Assembly: GCF_005938675.2 (NCBI RefSeq)
Contig: NZ_VCCH02000005.1
Location: 62,001 to 126,000, forward strand
Direction of reading: 5' to 3'
Length of the DNA: 64,000 nt
DNA from: Mycobacterium sp. KBS0706
GTDB lineage: Bacteria > Pseudomonadota > Alphaproteobacteria > DSM-16000 > Inquilinaceae
The position numbers and the translations under genes were made by a program. How positions within the stretch are numbered: the stretch's first letter is position 1; every line of letters begins with the position of its first letter. Below the pieces are notes generated by a model, which saw only the letters and a list, made by a program, of their open reading frames with translations, had not been told where the DNA came from and did not search any database. Positions 63,655-64,000 of this stretch are shown here, piece after piece.

Positions 63655-64000
63655 TCACCCCCCGTCCCCCGCCGCCGGCAGGTGGAACGCGAGCCCGAGA
63701 TGGTCGCGGAAAGCGCGCACCGCCGGGGTCATCGCCAGGTCGCGCTTCCAGGCCAGGCCGGCATCCATGGTCGGCACCGGCTCGGCCAAAGCGCGCTTCT
63801 CGATGCGCTGGCCGTCCAGCGACCAGGGCCGGTAGACCATGTCGGACAGGATCGTCACCCCCATCCCGGCCGCGACCATCGAGCGGACCGCCTCGACCGA
63901 GGAGGTCTGGAACAGGATGGTCGGCTGGTGCGGCGTGCGGTCCCAGTAGCGCTTGGCGGTGAAGGCGGCTTCGTCCACCGTCAGCATGATGTAGGGCTGG
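63655..64000 (-). CDS. LysR-family regulator, C-terminal part (5' end outside window)
   Basis: The reverse strand is open from the stop at 63655 to the window edge, about 115 codons. Visible: SSVEAVRSMVAAGMGVTIL, SDMVYRPWSLDGQR and TPAVRAFRDHL, typical of the C-terminal substrate-binding domain of LysR regulators. The DNA-binding domain lies outside. Confidence 0.8.
   Translation of the reverse strand, partial: QPYIMLTVDEAAFTAKRYWDRTPHQPTILFQTSSVEAVRSMVAAGMGVTILSDMVYRPWSLDGQRIEKRALAEPVPTMDAGLAWKRDLAMTPAVRAFRDHLGLAFHLPAAGDGG

Overview
The window is about 70% G+C DNA from one chromosome or large replicon of an alphaproteobacterium. Long genes, GTG starts, many solute ABC transporters, soxBDAG, a CheB/CheR hybrid and abundant palindromic intergenic repeats suggest a Rhodospirillales/Inquilinus-like soil or host-associated heterotroph; this is inference, since there is no rRNA, tRNA or marker gene. 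No CRISPR array, prophage or intact insertion sequence was seen.

Layout. 1-5.3 kb: 3'-truncated CheB/CheR-PAS hybrid, two single-domain receivers, a repeat cluster and a class III nucleotide cyclase. 5.6-6.1 kb: an isolated A+T-rich membrane-protein gene. 6.2-10.5 kb: FadR-type regulator divergent from a tartrate/D-malate dehydrogenase, then an AraC regulator divergent from an MFS exporter. 10.5-16.2 kb: amino-sugar operon (nanE, ABC binding protein and two permeases, RpiR regulator, nanK) without its own ATPase, behind a near-perfect 30-bp operator-like palindrome. 16.2-16.85 kb: HigB/HigA-type toxin-antitoxin pair behind a perfect 30-bp palindrome. 16.9-23.1 kb: heterotetrameric sarcosine oxidase soxBDAG with a GbdR-like regulator upstream. 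23.3-30.1 kb: transglutaminase / circularly permuted ATP-grasp-alpha-E / transglutaminase cluster (predicted peptide ligation and hydrolysis). 30.3-35.5 kb: FadR regulator, RpiB-type isomerase, beta-hydroxyacid dehydrogenase and a polar amino-acid type ABC transporter. 35.6-44.3 kb: CocE-type hydrolase coupled to a complete dipeptide-type ABC transporter, with a divergent LysR regulator. 44.5-56.5 kb: GntR regulator with two winged helices, divergent from an eleven-gene run: two ATPases, two permeases, two SDRs, two binding proteins (one without a signal peptide), a polysaccharide-deacetylase-family hydrolase, a small CxxC protein and a CobW GTPase. 56.6-64 kb: two small unknown genes, an OmpR/histidine kinase pair, a small protein, RpiR regulator with a COG4280 membrane protein, a lipoprotein, an aminoglycoside-phosphotransferase-fold kinase, and the 3' part of a LysR gene.

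Most of the window is accessory catabolism: each transporter sits beside a local regulator, often with a visible palindrome between them. The clearest surprises are a 135-bp palindromic repeat inserted in frame in the signal-peptide region of the dipeptide-binding protein gene (39084-39218), the large unassigned transport and hydrolase cluster at 45.9-56.5 kb including an ATPase lacking the switch histidine, and the FadR/isomerase/reductase/PAAT cluster of unknown substrate.
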